This document shows positions 42,086 to 51,783 of a stretch of 64,000 nt of DNA, piece by piece. The position numbers and the translations under genes are program-made. Source of the stretch: Rhodospirillales bacterium (lineage in GTDB: Bacteria; Pseudomonadota; Alphaproteobacteria; Rhodospirillales; JASLQF01); assembly GCA_030744625.1 (NCBI GenBank), contig JASLQF010000037.1, positions 1 to 64,000 of the forward strand. Reading direction: 5' to 3'. Numbering within the stretch: position 1 is the stretch's first letter; each line of letters begins with the position of its first letter. The notes beneath the pieces were generated by a model. It made no database searches. It was not told the DNA's origin and was given only the letters and a program-made list of their open reading frames with translations.

Positions 42086-43549
42086 CTATTTCCCGTTGAC
42101 CACGCGTTGGGAGTCGTATCCGCCGTCATCGGAGTCGAGGGCCAGCAGCGCCCGCACAATCTGCCCGGTACGGCTACCCGCCGATCCCTTCACCGTGACC
42201 ACGTCGCCTGGGCGCACCGCGCTTACCACCAGCGGCGCCAGCTTCTCGGCGCTGGCGGCGTGGCCGCCTCGCATCGGCGGCGGCAGCTTGTCCCACAAGT
42301 GGGCCATATGACGGCCCGCCGTGAACACCAAATCGACGCCGTTGTTCTCGAGCACCGGGGCGAGGTCGGCGTGGTACGATTCCGACGCCCTTCCCAGTTC
42401 AAGCATGTCGCCGAGAACGGCGAAGCGGCGGCCCCCGGAATCCGGCGGCGTGCGGCCGACTACTTCTATGGCGGCGCGCATGGAGGCAGGGTTCGCGTTG
42501 TAGCTCTCATCGATGACCCGAAACGCCCCCCCCGGAATGCGCACCCGATGGCGCCGGCCGCGGCCGTTGGTCGGGGTGAGCTCGCGAAGCGCCTGGGCGG
42601 CCATCTCGACATCGGCCCCCACGGCCAGGACCGCCGCCAACACGCCAAGGCTGTTGACCGCCCAATGGCGGCCCGGGACGCCGATGCGATAGGACACCCG
42701 GTGGCCCGCCACCTCGGCCACCACATCGGAGAATTCGGGGCCGATATTCAACTCGACGAGCCGGGCCACCGAATCGGCGTGGGCGCCGAAGCCGAGGATA
42801 TCTTTTATGTCCCGCGCCCTGGCCGCCGTCTTGAGACGCCCGAAGTACTGGTTGTCGCGGTTGAGGACCGCGGCGCCGCCACCCTCCATGCCGGCGAATA
42901 TCTCCGCCTTGGCGTCGGCGATCTCGTCGGTCGAGGAGAAGAAGGCGCCGTGCACCGCCTCGACGGTGGTGACAAGGGCGACGTGGGGCCGAGCCAGTCG
43001 GGACAGGGGTTCGATTTCGCCGGCATGGTTCATGCCCATCTCGAAGACACCGAAGCGGGTGTCTTCGGGCATGCGCGCCAAGCTCAGGGGCAGGCCCCAG
43101 TGGTTGTTGAGGCTGCCCTCGTTGGCGCTGGTCGGCCCCTGGTCGCCGAGGGCCAGCTTCAGGGCTTCCTTGGTGCCTGTCTTGCCGACGCTGCCGGTCA
43201 CCCCGATGACGCGCGCCCGAGAACGGAGACGGGCGTGCCGTCCCAATTCGCCCAGGGCGTCCAGCGTATCGCCGACCACCACCAGCGGCGCATCCTCGGC
43301 CACGCCCGGCGGCGGGTGGGAGACGACGGCCCCGGCGAAATCGCGGGACAGGGCGTCGGCGACGAAGGCGTGCCCGTCGAAGTTGGGTCCCCGCAGCGCG
43401 ACGAAGAGGTCGCCGGGCTGGCCCGTGCGGCTATCTATGGAAACCCCGGTGGCGTCGAACGGAGCGGTGCACCGCCCGTCGGCCGCCGCCGCCACCTCGG
43501 CGCCGGTCCAAAGTACCTGTCCCTGATGGCTGGATTCGGGGCCGCTCAT
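42086..43549 (-). CDS. murF: UDP-MurNAc-tripeptide--D-alanyl-D-alanine ligase
   Basis: A 487-residue Mur ligase adding D-Ala-D-Ala to the UDP-MurNAc tripeptide. ATP loop [14 protein letters not shown], then [12 protein letters not shown] and the C-terminal [16 protein letters not shown] are present. ATG at 43549 overlaps the murE stop as ATGA. Length is slightly over the E. coli enzyme (452). Confidence 0.97.
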   Translation of the reverse strand: MSGPESSHQGQVLWTGAEVAAAADGRCTAPFDATGVSIDSRTGQPGDLFVALRGPNFDGHAFVADALSRDFAGAVVSHPPPGVAEDAPLVVVGDTLDALGELGRHARLRSRARVIGVTGSVGKTGTKEALKLALGDQGPTSANEGSLNNHWGLPLSLARMPEDTRFGVFEMGMNHAGEIEPLSRLARPHVALVTTVEAVHGAFFSSTDEIADAKAEIFAGMEGGGAAVLNRDNQYFGRLKTAARARDIKDILGFGAHADSVARLVELNIGPEFSDVVAEVAGHRVSYRIGVPGRHWAVNSLGVLAAVLAVGADVEMAAQALRELTPTNGRGRRHRVRIPGGAFRVIDESYNANPASMRAAIEVVGRTPPDSGGRRFAVLGDMLELGRASESYHADLAPVLENNGVDLVFTAGRHMAHLWDKLPPPMRGGHAASAEKLAPLVVSAVRPGDVVTVKGSAGSRTGQIVRALLALDSDDGGYDSQRVVNGK

Positions 43550-45012
43550 GGGGCCAGCTCCTTGACGGCGGCACGCGCCGCCTCGGCGTCGTCGAAGGGC
43601 CGTGTCTCGGAGCCCACGATCTGACCCGTTTCGTGCCCCTTGCCGGCGACCACCAGGAGATCGCCGGCGCCGAGTTCCGACACGCCGGCCCCGATGGCAT
43701 CCCGGCGCGCGCCGATATCCCGCGCTTTGGGACACCCGGCACGAATCTGGCGACGAATCTCGGCCGGCGCCTCGTGGCGCGGATTGTCGTCGGTGACGAT
43801 GACCATGTCGGCGAGGTCCGCCGCCCGACGCCCCATTTCGGGGCGTTTTCCGGCGTCCCGGTCGCCACCGCAACCGAAGACCACCACCAACCGGCCCGTA
43901 ACGTGGGACCTGAGCGCCGAAAGCACCGCGGCCAGGGCGTCGGGGGTGTGGGCATAGTCGACATAGATGGGAGCGCCGTTGGGATGACGCGCCACCAATT
44001 CGACACGGCCACGGACCCCCTCGAGGTGCGAAAGCGCCGCGACGACCCCCTCGCGATCCTCGCCACAGGCCAGGACCACGGCCAGGGCGCAAAGAGCGTT
44101 GGAAGCCTGGAAAGCGCCGAGGAGCGGCAGGTCCACCGTATGGGGACGTCCTTCTATATTCAACGTCAGCCTCTGGCCTTCGGCGAGGGGTTCAACGGCG
44201 TCCAGGTGAACGTCGGCGCCCGCCGCGCCGTAGCTCAGGACGCGCTGGCGGCGCCCCTCGGCGATCTCGCGGAGGACGGGAAAGCTCGCCTCGTCGGCGT
44301 TGAGAACGGCCGTCGCGCCAGGCTTCATGATGTCCCTGAAGAGACGCGCCTTGGCCTCCAGGTAGGCCGCCATGGTGCCGTGGTAGTCGAGGTGGTCGCG
44401 GCTCAGGTTGGTAAACGCACCGACGGCGACCTCGACGCCGTCAAGGCGGTATTGGGCGAGCCCATGGCTTGAGGCTTCGAGGGCCAGGCACTCGGTCCCC
44501 TGCTGGGCGAGGTCGCGCAGGCGGCGGTGCAACTCCACCGGGTCGGGCGTGGTGAGGTGCCCCGGCGCCTCCACCTCCGGCGCGGAGATGCCGAGGGTTC
44601 CCAAGCTGCCCGCCGCGCGGCCCAGCCGCGTCCATATCTGGCGCGCGAACGATACCACCGACGTCTTGCCGTTGGTCCCGGTAACGGCGGCGATCGTCGC
44701 CGGCTGCTTTTCAAAGTAACGCGCCGCCATCCGGGCGAAAAGGCAGCGCGGATTGTCGCTGGCCAGCAAGGGCACCGGCGACCCCTCGGGGAGCCGCGTG
44801 CCCGAGGGGGCCAGAACGCAGATAGCGCCGCGCCCCAGAGCCTCGCCGATAAATGCCCTGCCGTCGGCTTGCGCGCCGGGCAGTGCCGCGAACAGGAAGC
44901 CGGGTTCGACCTGGCGGGAGTCGCAGGTCAACCCGGTGATGTCCGTGTTTGCAGTTCCTGCTTCGTCCTTCACCTCGGGCAGGTCTCCTCCCAACAGGTC
45001 AATTAGCCACAA
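43546..45012 (-). CDS. murE: UDP-MurNAc-L-Ala-D-Glu:meso-diaminopimelate ligase
   Basis: A 488-residue Mur ligase. ATP loop AAVTGTNGKTSVVSF and the specificity motif DDNPRHEAP, whose DNPR signature marks meso-diaminopimelate rather than lysine as substrate; so the cell wall is DAP type. Its start is a TTG at 45012 that overlaps the ftsI 3' end by 14 bases, with a G-rich ribosome site inside ftsI. It overlaps murF by four bases. Confidence 0.96.
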   Translation of the reverse strand: MWLIDLLGGDLPEVKDEAGTANTDITGLTCDSRQVEPGFLFAALPGAQADGRAFIGEALGRGAICVLAPSGTRLPEGSPVPLLASDNPRCLFARMAARYFEKQPATIAAVTGTNGKTSVVSFARQIWTRLGRAAGSLGTLGISAPEVEAPGHLTTPDPVELHRRLRDLAQQGTECLALEASSHGLAQYRLDGVEVAVGAFTNLSRDHLDYHGTMAAYLEAKARLFRDIMKPGATAVLNADEASFPVLREIAEGRRQRVLSYGAAGADVHLDAVEPLAEGQRLTLNIEGRPHTVDLPLLGAFQASNALCALAVVLACGEDREGVVAALSHLEGVRGRVELVARHPNGAPIYVDYAHTPDALAAVLSALRSHVTGRLVVVFGCGGDRDAGKRPEMGRRAADLADMVIVTDDNPRHEAPAEIRRQIRAGCPKARDIGARRDAIGAGVSELGAGDLLVVAGKGHETGQIVGSETRPFDDAEAARAAVKELAP

Positions 45013-46750
45013 CGCGCCGCCCCCGAACCTTCGCCGGCTTGCCGCTGGCGGGAACGAAAAGGGGAGGACCGGGTGCCGGCGGCTCTTCGCTCTGGGCCGG
45101 CGCTATACCGGCGAGCGGCGCGATTCGCCGCACCAGGCGGCGCACCACCGGGGCGGCGACCCAACCGCCGGTGGCGTAGCCGCGCGTGCTCTCCTGGCCC
45201 TTGGGCTCGTCCAGCAGGCACAGCACCACGTAACGCGGAGCGTCCATGGGAAAGGCGCCGACGAAGGACGAGATCAGCGGCCGGGAGTCGTATCGTCCCG
45301 CCCGCAACTTTTCGGCCGTTCCCGTCTTGCCGCCGACGCGATAACCGACCGCATCCGCCTTCCTGCCTGTGCCGTGGCGCACCACCAGACGCATGAGAGA
45401 GCGCATCTGCCGCGAGGTCTTGGCCGACAGCACCCGCCTCCCGGCCGGCGGCGCGGCGGCGTGATGCTTGAGAAGGGTGGCGGCGTGGCGTACCCCTCCG
45501 TTGACCACGGCTGCCACGCTTTCGGCGAGCTGCAAGGGGCTGACGGCGATGCCGTGACCGTAAGAGATGGTCATGGTGTTGATATCGCGCCAGGGCGCCG
45601 GCACCAGAGGCGCCCCCACTTCCGGCAACTCGATCGCCGATGCGTCGAGGAGTCCCAATCGGCCGAGGTATGCCCGTTGCGTCTGAGTGCCCACGTCCAG
45701 GGCCATCTTGGCGGCCCCGATGTTGGAGGAGTAGACAAGGATTTCAGGCACCGACAGCCAGCGCTTCTTGCCGTGGTAGTCGTTGATCGTGAAGCGGGCG
45801 ATGCGGATCGGCTTCGAGGTATCGTAGCCGTCCTCGAGGGTCACCGTCCGGCTGTCCAGCGCCATCGCCGCGGTGAACACCTTGAAGATCGAACCCAACT
45901 CGTAAACGCCCTTGGTGACTTGGTTGAACCTGGTTTGGCCGGAGAATGCGGCGGGGTTGTTGGGGTCGAAGTCGGGCAGCGAGGTCAAGGCAACCACTTC
46001 GCCGGTGTTGGCGTCGAGCACGATCGCGGCGCCGGCGATGGCATCGAACTCGGCCACCGTCACGGACAATTCCTCCCGCAAGATGGTCTGGACACGGATG
46101 TCGATGGAAAGCTGGAGGTGCCCGGAGCCGCTCCGCAGGAGAGTGTTGAAATAACGTTCGGCGCCGGCAATGCCGCGGCCGTCAACGTCGGTAAAACCGA
46201 GGACGTGCGCCGCCTGGCGGCCGTGGGGATAGACGCGGCGCTCGGCGCGGTGAAAGCGCAGGCCGGGAATGCCCAGTCGGTTGACCGCGTACTGCTGGGT
46301 CGGCGTCAAATTGCGGCGCAGCCAGACGAAACCCGACGGCGAGCCGAGCTTGGCCACGACCTCGGCGCGGTCGAGGCCCGGCAGCACCGAGGCCAGCTTG
46401 TCGGCCGCCGCGTGCCGGTCCAGGACTTCGCGGGGGTTGGAGAAAAGCGAGGCCGTCGGAAGGCTGGTCGCCAGAATAACTCCGTTGCGATCAATGATGT
46501 CGGCTCGCCCGGCCACCGTCGGTTGGACGACAGCCGACCGTGCCAACTGCGGTTCGTCACCCCTCTCGAGGACCGCAAGGTGGATGAGACGCCCACCGAC
46601 AAGCATGAAAACCAGCGCGAACAGGGCTCCGGTCACCAGCAACCGGTGGCGGCCGGTCTCCAGGGCCACCTTACGGATGCCTTCGAGGCGCACGGGGCGA
46701 ATGCCGGGGGAAGCAGTCGGCTCCGGGCGAGGTGGCTGGCGCGACGTCAT
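44999..46750 (-). CDS. ftsI: septal transpeptidase FtsI (PBP3, class B)
   Basis: A 583-residue class B penicillin-binding protein that crosslinks septal peptidoglycan. One N-terminal membrane helix (~37-55), a pedestal domain with GRADIIDRNGVILATSLPTA, and a transpeptidase domain with Ser287 in SIFK (287-290), SSN at 341-343 and KTGT at 475-478. A proline-rich basic tail of about 40 residues follows the last beta strand. ATG at 46750 overlaps the ftsL stop by four bases. Confidence 0.97.
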   Translation of the reverse strand: MTSRQPPRPEPTASPGIRPVRLEGIRKVALETGRHRLLVTGALFALVFMLVGGRLIHLAVLERGDEPQLARSAVVQPTVAGRADIIDRNGVILATSLPTASLFSNPREVLDRHAAADKLASVLPGLDRAEVVAKLGSPSGFVWLRRNLTPTQQYAVNRLGIPGLRFHRAERRVYPHGRQAAHVLGFTDVDGRGIAGAERYFNTLLRSGSGHLQLSIDIRVQTILREELSVTVAEFDAIAGAAIVLDANTGEVVALTSLPDFDPNNPAAFSGQTRFNQVTKGVYELGSIFKVFTAAMALDSRTVTLEDGYDTSKPIRIARFTINDYHGKKRWLSVPEILVYSSNIGAAKMALDVGTQTQRAYLGRLGLLDASAIELPEVGAPLVPAPWRDINTMTISYGHGIAVSPLQLAESVAAVVNGGVRHAATLLKHHAAAPPAGRRVLSAKTSRQMRSLMRLVVRHGTGRKADAVGYRVGGKTGTAEKLRAGRYDSRPLISSFVGAFPMDAPRYVVLCLLDEPKGQESTRGYATGGWVAAPVVRRLVRRIAPLAGIAPAQSEEPPAPGPPLFVPASGKPAKVRGRRVVAN

Positions 46751-47121
46751 TGGCGCCGCCTCCCCGGATTTCCCGCCACCGCATCGCCGGAAAGGGGCCA
46801 GGCGCGGCCCTCCTCGGGTCGGACGGCATCCGTACCTTCGGTGTCCGACGGGCGCGGCGGCAGATCGGCGATCGTGGCCAGCTGGTTGGGCGTAACCGGC
46901 TTCATTCCCAGGTGCCGGCGGGCCAGCGAACGCAAGCGCCTGGGATCGTTGAGGTGGCTCCACTCGGCCCTGAGCACATGGATGGCCTCCTCGTCGGCGA
47001 AAATGGTGCGGTTGAGTGTGACCAGCTCGTCCTCGAGGTCCTGCACCTGGTACTTGAGCGCGAACAGCGCCAAGCTGAGGACGCCGGCCAGCACGAGGGG
47101 CACAAACGTGGCGGGGCGCAT
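46747..47121 (-). CDS. ftsL: cell division protein FtsL
   Basis: A 124-residue bitopic protein with a membrane helix at the N-terminus (FVPLVLAGVLSLALFALKY) and a coiled-coil stretch (VQDLEDELVTLNRTIFADEEAIHVLRAEWSHL), then a disordered P/R/E-rich tail. Assigned by size, topology and position between rsmH and ftsI; the WSHLNDPRRLRSLARRHLG segment fits alphaproteobacterial FtsL. It joins FtsQ and FtsB to activate FtsW-FtsI. Confidence 0.9.
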   Translation of the reverse strand: MRPATFVPLVLAGVLSLALFALKYQVQDLEDELVTLNRTIFADEEAIHVLRAEWSHLNDPRRLRSLARRHLGMKPVTPNQLATIADLPPRPSDTEGTDAVRPEEGRAWPLSGDAVAGNPGRRRQ

Positions 47122-47135
47122 GGCCTATTCTCCCG

Positions 47136-48113
47136 TCATGCCGCCCGCCGCCGCGCGGCGGGGCCCGGCGGGGCGGGCCACGGTGGCGCGGCGGTGCGTT
47201 CGGCGGTTCGCAAACGCGCCGAGCGGGCGCGCGGATTGGCGGCGACTTCCCGCGCCGTCGGTTTGGCGACGCGCCGCTTGACAAGCCGGAAAGAAGGGGT
47301 CGAGGCGGCTTCCCCGCTGAAAGGCTGGTGACGCGACGGCCGGGGTCCCGCGCCGCCGCGCTCGCGCAGGAAATCCTTGACCATGCGGTCCTCCAGGGAA
47401 TGGAAGGACACGACGACGAGCTTGCCGCCGGGCCGCAGCAGGACCTCGGCGGCGCTGAGGCCGCGCTGAAGCTCGCCCAGTTCGTCGTTAACGTAAATGC
47501 GCAGTGCCTGGAAGGTGCGGGTAGCGGGATCGAGACCGTCCCGGGAGCGCGGCACGACGCGGCGTAACAGATCGGCCAGTTGGGCGGTGCGGGTCATGGG
47601 TGCCCGCGAGCGAGCGTCGACGATGGCCCGCGCGATGCGGCGCGCCACCCGCTCCTCGCCATACCTGTATATGATGTCGGCCAGTTCCTTCTCGTCGAGG
47701 CCGTTGACCACGTCGGCGGCGGTCATGCCGTCTTTGCTCATGCGCATATCAAGCGGCCCATCGGCGCGGAAGGAGAAGCCGCGGGCGGGATCGTCGAGTT
47801 GCATCGAAGAGACGCCGAGATCGAGGGCCACGCCATCGACCCGATCGACGTCGACGTCGCCGAGCAGGCGGACCATGTCGCCGTAGCACCCGCAAAGGAC
47901 GGCCAGACGCCCCTCGTAGCGGCGCCCCAGATCGGCGCTCCTGGCCGCGGCGGGGTCGCGATCGATCCCCCACACCGTGCACGAGGCGGCTTCCAGCAAA
48001 CCCTTGGAGTACCCGCCGGCGCCGAAGGTGCCGTCCACATAGACACCACCGTCGCGGGGCGCCAGGATATCCAGGACCTCGCGGAGCATTACCGGTGCGT
48101 GGACGTCGGCCAT
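47136..48113 (-). CDS. rsmH: 16S rRNA m4C1402 methyltransferase RsmH (MraW)
   Basis: A 325-residue SAM-dependent methyltransferase acting on 16S rRNA C1402. N-terminal [16 protein letters not shown] loop [36 protein letters not shown] and the late [15 protein letters not shown] are all intact. ATG at 48113 begins two bases after the mraZ stop. The C-terminus is basic and arginine/alanine-rich. Confidence 0.97.
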   Translation of the reverse strand: MADVHAPVMLREVLDILAPRDGGVYVDGTFGAGGYSKGLLEAASCTVWGIDRDPAAARSADLGRRYEGRLAVLCGCYGDMVRLLGDVDVDRVDGVALDLGVSSMQLDDPARGFSFRADGPLDMRMSKDGMTAADVVNGLDEKELADIIYRYGEERVARRIARAIVDARSRAPMTRTAQLADLLRRVVPRSRDGLDPATRTFQALRIYVNDELGELQRGLSAAEVLLRPGGKLVVVSFHSLEDRMVKDFLRERGGAGPRPSRHQPFSGEAASTPSFRLVKRRVAKPTAREVAANPRARSARLRTAERTAAPPWPAPPGPAARRRAA

Positions 48114-48115
48114 GA

Positions 48116-48589
48116 TCAGCTTCCCTCGTCTCGTGGCTTGGCGGACCTGAGACGCAAGGTGGCGCCGCGGGCGCGGGCGCGCTCGAGCGCCTTGACGCTG
48201 TTCGCCTCGTAGGCCTTGGGGTCCCAGATCTGCATGCGCGCCCCACGACCGACGAATATCACCTCCCCGGCGATGCCGCCGTGGGCGAGCAATTCGCCGG
48301 GCAGGACGATGCGCCCCTCCGTGTCGAAGGCAAGGGCGTGGGCGCGTTCGAGAATGGCGGCGGCGAGATCGTCCTGCTCGTCGGAGAAGACGTCGAGGTC
48401 GTCGAGGCTCTCGCCGAGGCGCATCATGAACTCCTCGCCGCACGCCTCGATCGCCGGATACTTGAACAGCGGGTAGGCGTAGATGCCCTTGAAGGCTTGT
48501 CCCTTGAAGGAACCGCGGAAGGGCTTGGGTACGGACACCCGCCCTTTCTTGTCGATCTTGTTGACGTACCTGCCGACCAATAACGGCAT
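48116..48589 (-). CDS. mraZ: transcriptional regulator MraZ
   Basis: A 157-residue protein with two SpoVT/AbrB-like halves ([15 protein letters not shown] at the N-terminus, [17 protein letters not shown] in the second), the MraZ pattern. It forms ring-shaped oligomers and in E. coli represses its own dcw promoter by binding TGGGN repeats. ATG at 48589 gives the normal [11 protein letters not shown] start. A matching ten-base-period repeat array lies about 100-150 bases upstream. First gene of the dcw cluster. Confidence 0.96.
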   Translation of the reverse strand: MPLLVGRYVNKIDKKGRVSVPKPFRGSFKGQAFKGIYAYPLFKYPAIEACGEEFMMRLGESLDDLDVFSDEQDDLAAAILERAHALAFDTEGRIVLPGELLAHGGIAGEVIFVGRGARMQIWDPKAYEANSVKALERARARGATLRLRSAKPRDEGS

Positions 48590-48684
48590 TTCGGCCCCCA
48601 CAAACCGGCGTTTCCTGCTACGGGCATCGCCTGGAATCCCTCCGGTGGCGACGATCTTCCCCACGAAAGCATGACGGTCTTTGT

Positions 48685-48739
48685 TGGGATATCATGGGCT
48701 TTCATGGGCGTCAATGGGACCATCTGGCATTACTTGGGT
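48685..48739 (+). promoter_or_regulatory. MraZ-box array: six TGGGN-type repeats with 10-base period
   Basis: Six five-base units start exactly ten bases apart at 48685, 48695, 48705, 48715, 48725 and 48735: TGGGA, TGGGC, TGGGC, TGGGA, TGGCA (degenerate), TGGGT. The period of five plus five bases equals the known MraZ site, for which three or four repeats are typical. The motif reads on the plus strand, that is, against the direction of mraZ transcription. It lies 96-150 bases before the mraZ ATG, where the dcw promoter should be. Confidence 0.85.
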
Positions 48740-48854
48740 TAACAAAGTCTTTCCAAAACGTAAATTTTCACTGACTTGGCGACGCGCAGGTAAAACCGCG
48801 GTTCCCTAAAAACCGCCGATTTGAATAAAGAGAATAAGAATGGGGCAGAATTAT

Positions 48855-48869
48855 GTTCTCTTAATGTTC
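48855..48869. promoter_or_regulatory. LexA-type site GTTC-N7-GTTC
   Basis: GTTC at 48855-48858 and GTTC at 48866-48869 are separated by seven bases, the direct-repeat form of the alphaproteobacterial LexA box. Read on the minus strand it is followed at once by CATAAT (one mismatch to the -10 consensus), so it would overlap a promoter pointing to mraZ, 266 bases away. With eight defined bases, one or two such matches are expected by chance in 64 kb, so this is a candidate only. Confidence 0.4.
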
Positions 48870-48983
48870 TTTTCACGTTTATTTCTTGACGCCGCGACCG
48901 CAAGGCGCCACCACCGGCTCGTCGCAGGACGTGGCGGAGCCCCACCTGGGCGCTCGCCGGCAACCGGGAATTCATACGAAGAA

Positions 48984-49384
<401 letters not shown>

Positions 49385-49400
49385 CTGCGAAGGTAGGAAC

Positions 49401-50087
49401 TTAAGTGGCCAGACGCAACAACGCGTCCAACAAACCCACCGTTTCCGCATCCGCCGCGCCATCAACGCGGGCCTGGCGGAAACGACGCTGGAAGGCGCGC
49501 AACGTCGCTTCCAGGTCGTCGGTCTCGTATCCGAAGGCGGCGAGCAGGGCGGAAACCTCTTCGCCCTCGGCCTCCCTCGGTTCGGACGCTCCGGGCCACA
49601 GGCCGACGCCCGCCGCCGCCAGGCGCGCCCAGTCGAAGAGTTCTCCGGGATCGCGCTTGCGCCTCGGCGCCACGTCCGAATGGCCGACCACGTTGCGCGG
49701 CGGGATCGGGTGGCGGGCCAGGATGTCCCGGGCCAAACCCTCCAGCGCCGTCATCTGGGCGTCCGCGAAGGCCCGGTAGCCGAACTCGTGGCCCGGGTTG
49801 ACCAGCTCGATCCCCAGCGAGCTGGCGTTGACGTCGCCGCGCCCCCGCCACGAGGCGGCGCCAGCATGCCAGGCGCGGCACCCTTCGTCGACCAGGGCAA
49901 GCACCGTTCCTTCTTCGTCGATTACGTAGTGGGCACTCACCTTGGCCGCCGCATCGCACAGGCGAGCGAGCGCCTCTTCGGCATCCCTCATGCCCGTATA
50001 GTGGAGCACCAGCATGTCGACGACGGCCTCGGCACCGGCGGGCCGGCGGTCGAAGTTGGGCGAAGGGCGTTCGACGGGGGCGCTCAC
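49401..50087 (-). CDS. N-acetylmuramoyl-L-alanine amidase (AmpD-like) with C-terminal peptidoglycan-binding domain
   Basis: A 228-residue Amidase_2 protein that cuts the MurNAc-L-Ala bond. Zinc ligands are the histidine in VLHYTGM, the histidine in VVGHSDVAPRRKRDPG and the aspartate of the same motif; SLGIELVNPGHEFGY is also typical. Residues ~180-228 resemble a PG_binding_1 helix bundle. No signal peptide is visible, so cytoplasmic recycling of anhydro-muropeptides is likelier than an exported role. The start is a GTG at 50087 overlapping the EamA stop (GTGA). rnpB follows 16 bases downstream. Confidence 0.93.
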   Translation of the reverse strand: MSAPVERPSPNFDRRPAGAEAVVDMLVLHYTGMRDAEEALARLCDAAAKVSAHYVIDEEGTVLALVDEGCRAWHAGAASWRGRGDVNASSLGIELVNPGHEFGYRAFADAQMTALEGLARDILARHPIPPRNVVGHSDVAPRRKRDPGELFDWARLAAAGVGLWPGASEPREAEGEEVSALLAAFGYETDDLEATLRAFQRRFRQARVDGAADAETVGLLDALLRLAT

Positions 50088-50947
50088 CGAGACACCCGCC
50101 GCCACTCGAAGCGAAGCTGGATCATGGCGACGCCGGCGAGCACCAGCACGCCGCCGGCGACGACCCCGAAGCTCAACGCCTCTCCCAGGATGAGAACGGC
50201 GAGCAGCACTGCCGCCACCGGCGTCAGCAGCGTCAGAGGCACCACCTGGTTCACTTCGTATTTGCGCACCAGATAATAATACAGGCCATGGGAGACGATG
50301 GTCACCATGATCGCCATGAACGCCACGGCTCCCCAGGTACGCCAATCCGCCCCGCGTAGCGCCGCCATCTGGCCATCCTCCAATATCAGCGTCGCGGCGA
50401 GAAGCTGAGGCACGGTGAACAGCGCGATCCAGGCGTTGAGGGTGAAGATGCTGATCGGTCCCAGACGCTTGATGAGGATGGTCGCCAACGCCAGGGCAAA
50501 CGCGGCGCCCACCACCAACAGCAGGTACGGCGCCCGCGGCTCCCTTTCCGCGTCGCCACCCAACACGTAGACGCCGGCGAACGCAATCATCATTCCGGCA
50601 ATCTGCAAAGCGGTTAGCCTTTCGCGGAAGAACGCCCAGGCGAGGACGGCGCTGAACGGCACCATCAGCTGCACAGCGATGGAGGCGGGGCCGGCGTCAA
50701 TGGCGCTCAGGCCGACGAACATCAGGCTGTAGTGCACTCCCCCGAGAGCCACGGAGACGACCGCGAGCTGACCCATGCGCCCGTGTTGCACCCTGAGGAA
50801 GGGGATGAGCAGAATGGCCACCAGGGAGAAGCGCAGCGTCATCAGCAGCAGCGGCGGTATCTGCGCCAAGCCGATCTTGCCGGCCACGAAATTGAGCCCC
50901 CAGATGAGGATGACCGCCAGCGCCCAGAACGTGTCGAGCGGCTTCAC
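50084..50947 (-). CDS. EamA/DMT-family membrane transporter
   Basis: A 287-residue protein with ten predicted membrane helices in two EamA halves (first from FWALAVILIWGLNFVAGKIG, second from LLLVVGAAFALALATILI). DMT transporters of this kind usually export amino acids or other small metabolites; no substrate is implied. It shares a four-base overlap with the amidase gene, a pairing that may reflect a common transcript more than a common job. Confidence 0.92.
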   Translation of the reverse strand: MKPLDTFWALAVILIWGLNFVAGKIGLAQIPPLLLMTLRFSLVAILLIPFLRVQHGRMGQLAVVSVALGGVHYSLMFVGLSAIDAGPASIAVQLMVPFSAVLAWAFFRERLTALQIAGMMIAFAGVYVLGGDAEREPRAPYLLLVVGAAFALALATILIKRLGPISIFTLNAWIALFTVPQLLAATLILEDGQMAALRGADWRTWGAVAFMAIMVTIVSHGLYYYLVRKYEVNQVVPLTLLTPVAAVLLAVLILGEALSFGVVAGGVLVLAGVAMIQLRFEWRRVSR

Positions 50948-51014
50948 CGAGAGCCACCTTTCCCGGGCTCCGCCGCCACCACGCGCACGGACCGCCGGAG
51001 GGAACGTGGCCTGC

Positions 51015-51740
51015 TCACGGGAGCTTGCGTTCCTTTTCTATACGGTCGTAGGCGGCGTTGATGTTGGCCATCTTTTCGTTGGCGAGATCGATGAACTCCT
51101 GGGGCAAACCCTGGGCGATAAGCGTGTCGGGATGGTTCTCGCGGATGAGCCGTCGATAGGTATTCTTGACCTCAGCATCCGTCGCGTCGCGGGCCACGCC
51201 GAGGACCTCGTAGGGGTCCACCTCCTCGGGGTCCATCTGGCCGGCGCGGATGCGCTCGAAGCCGGGCCCGTCGAAACCGAAGATTTCCGCCACTCGGCGC
51301 AGGTATTCGAGCTCGGCCGGGTGGATGACGCCATCCGCCCGGGCGATGTGGAAGAGCCCGCCGATAAGCTCTTCCAGCACCGCCGGCTCGCCCGCGAACA
51401 TCCCGGCGATCTGCTCGGCGTAGGGTTCGAAGCCTGAACTATCCTGGCGCGCCTCGTCGAAAAGGCGTCCGACGTTCTTCATCTCCCGAGAGGGGATGTG
51501 GAACACCTGCTTGAAAGCGTCGATCTCGACCCGCGTCACCCGGCCGTCGGCCTTCGCCATCTTGGCGCTGAGCGCGATGACGGCAATGGTGAAAGCGATC
51601 TGGCGGGTGCCGAGCGCGTCCGCCGCGCCACCGCGCATGCGATCGAAGGCGTGGCCGGCGGCGGCACCAAGCAGTCCGCCAAGCGGGCCGCCGAGGGCGA
51701 ACCCGGCGACGCCTCCGATGACCTTTCCCCAGATGCTCAT
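51015..51740 (-). CDS. TerB- and DnaJ-domain protein (DjlA-like)
   Basis: A 241-residue protein with a glycine-rich hydrophobic N-terminus (VIGGVAGFALGGPLGGLLGAAAGHAF) that could sit in or on the membrane, a TerB-like helical domain (~45-165; ALSAKMAKADGRVTRVEIDAF and a second DGVIHPAELEYL half), and a C-terminal J domain (~172-241) with the HPD motif in RENHPDTL. It probably recruits and stimulates DnaK at the membrane, as DjlA does. Transcribed with the DUF3750 gene 43 bases upstream. Confidence 0.92.
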   Translation of the reverse strand: MSIWGKVIGGVAGFALGGPLGGLLGAAAGHAFDRMRGGAADALGTRQIAFTIAVIALSAKMAKADGRVTRVEIDAFKQVFHIPSREMKNVGRLFDEARQDSSGFEPYAEQIAGMFAGEPAVLEELIGGLFHIARADGVIHPAELEYLRRVAEIFGFDGPGFERIRAGQMDPEEVDPYEVLGVARDATDAEVKNTYRRLIRENHPDTLIAQGLPQEFIDLANEKMANINAAYDRIEKERKLP

Positions 51741-51783
51741 GTCTTTGCCGGCTCGAAAATGTTTTGGACCAAAGAGCCGGCGG

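Noticed and set aside
44753-47281. 842-codon plus-strand open frame across murE, ftsI and ftsL
   Set aside because: Antisense shadow within the dcw cluster, R/H/P/G-rich with no domain.
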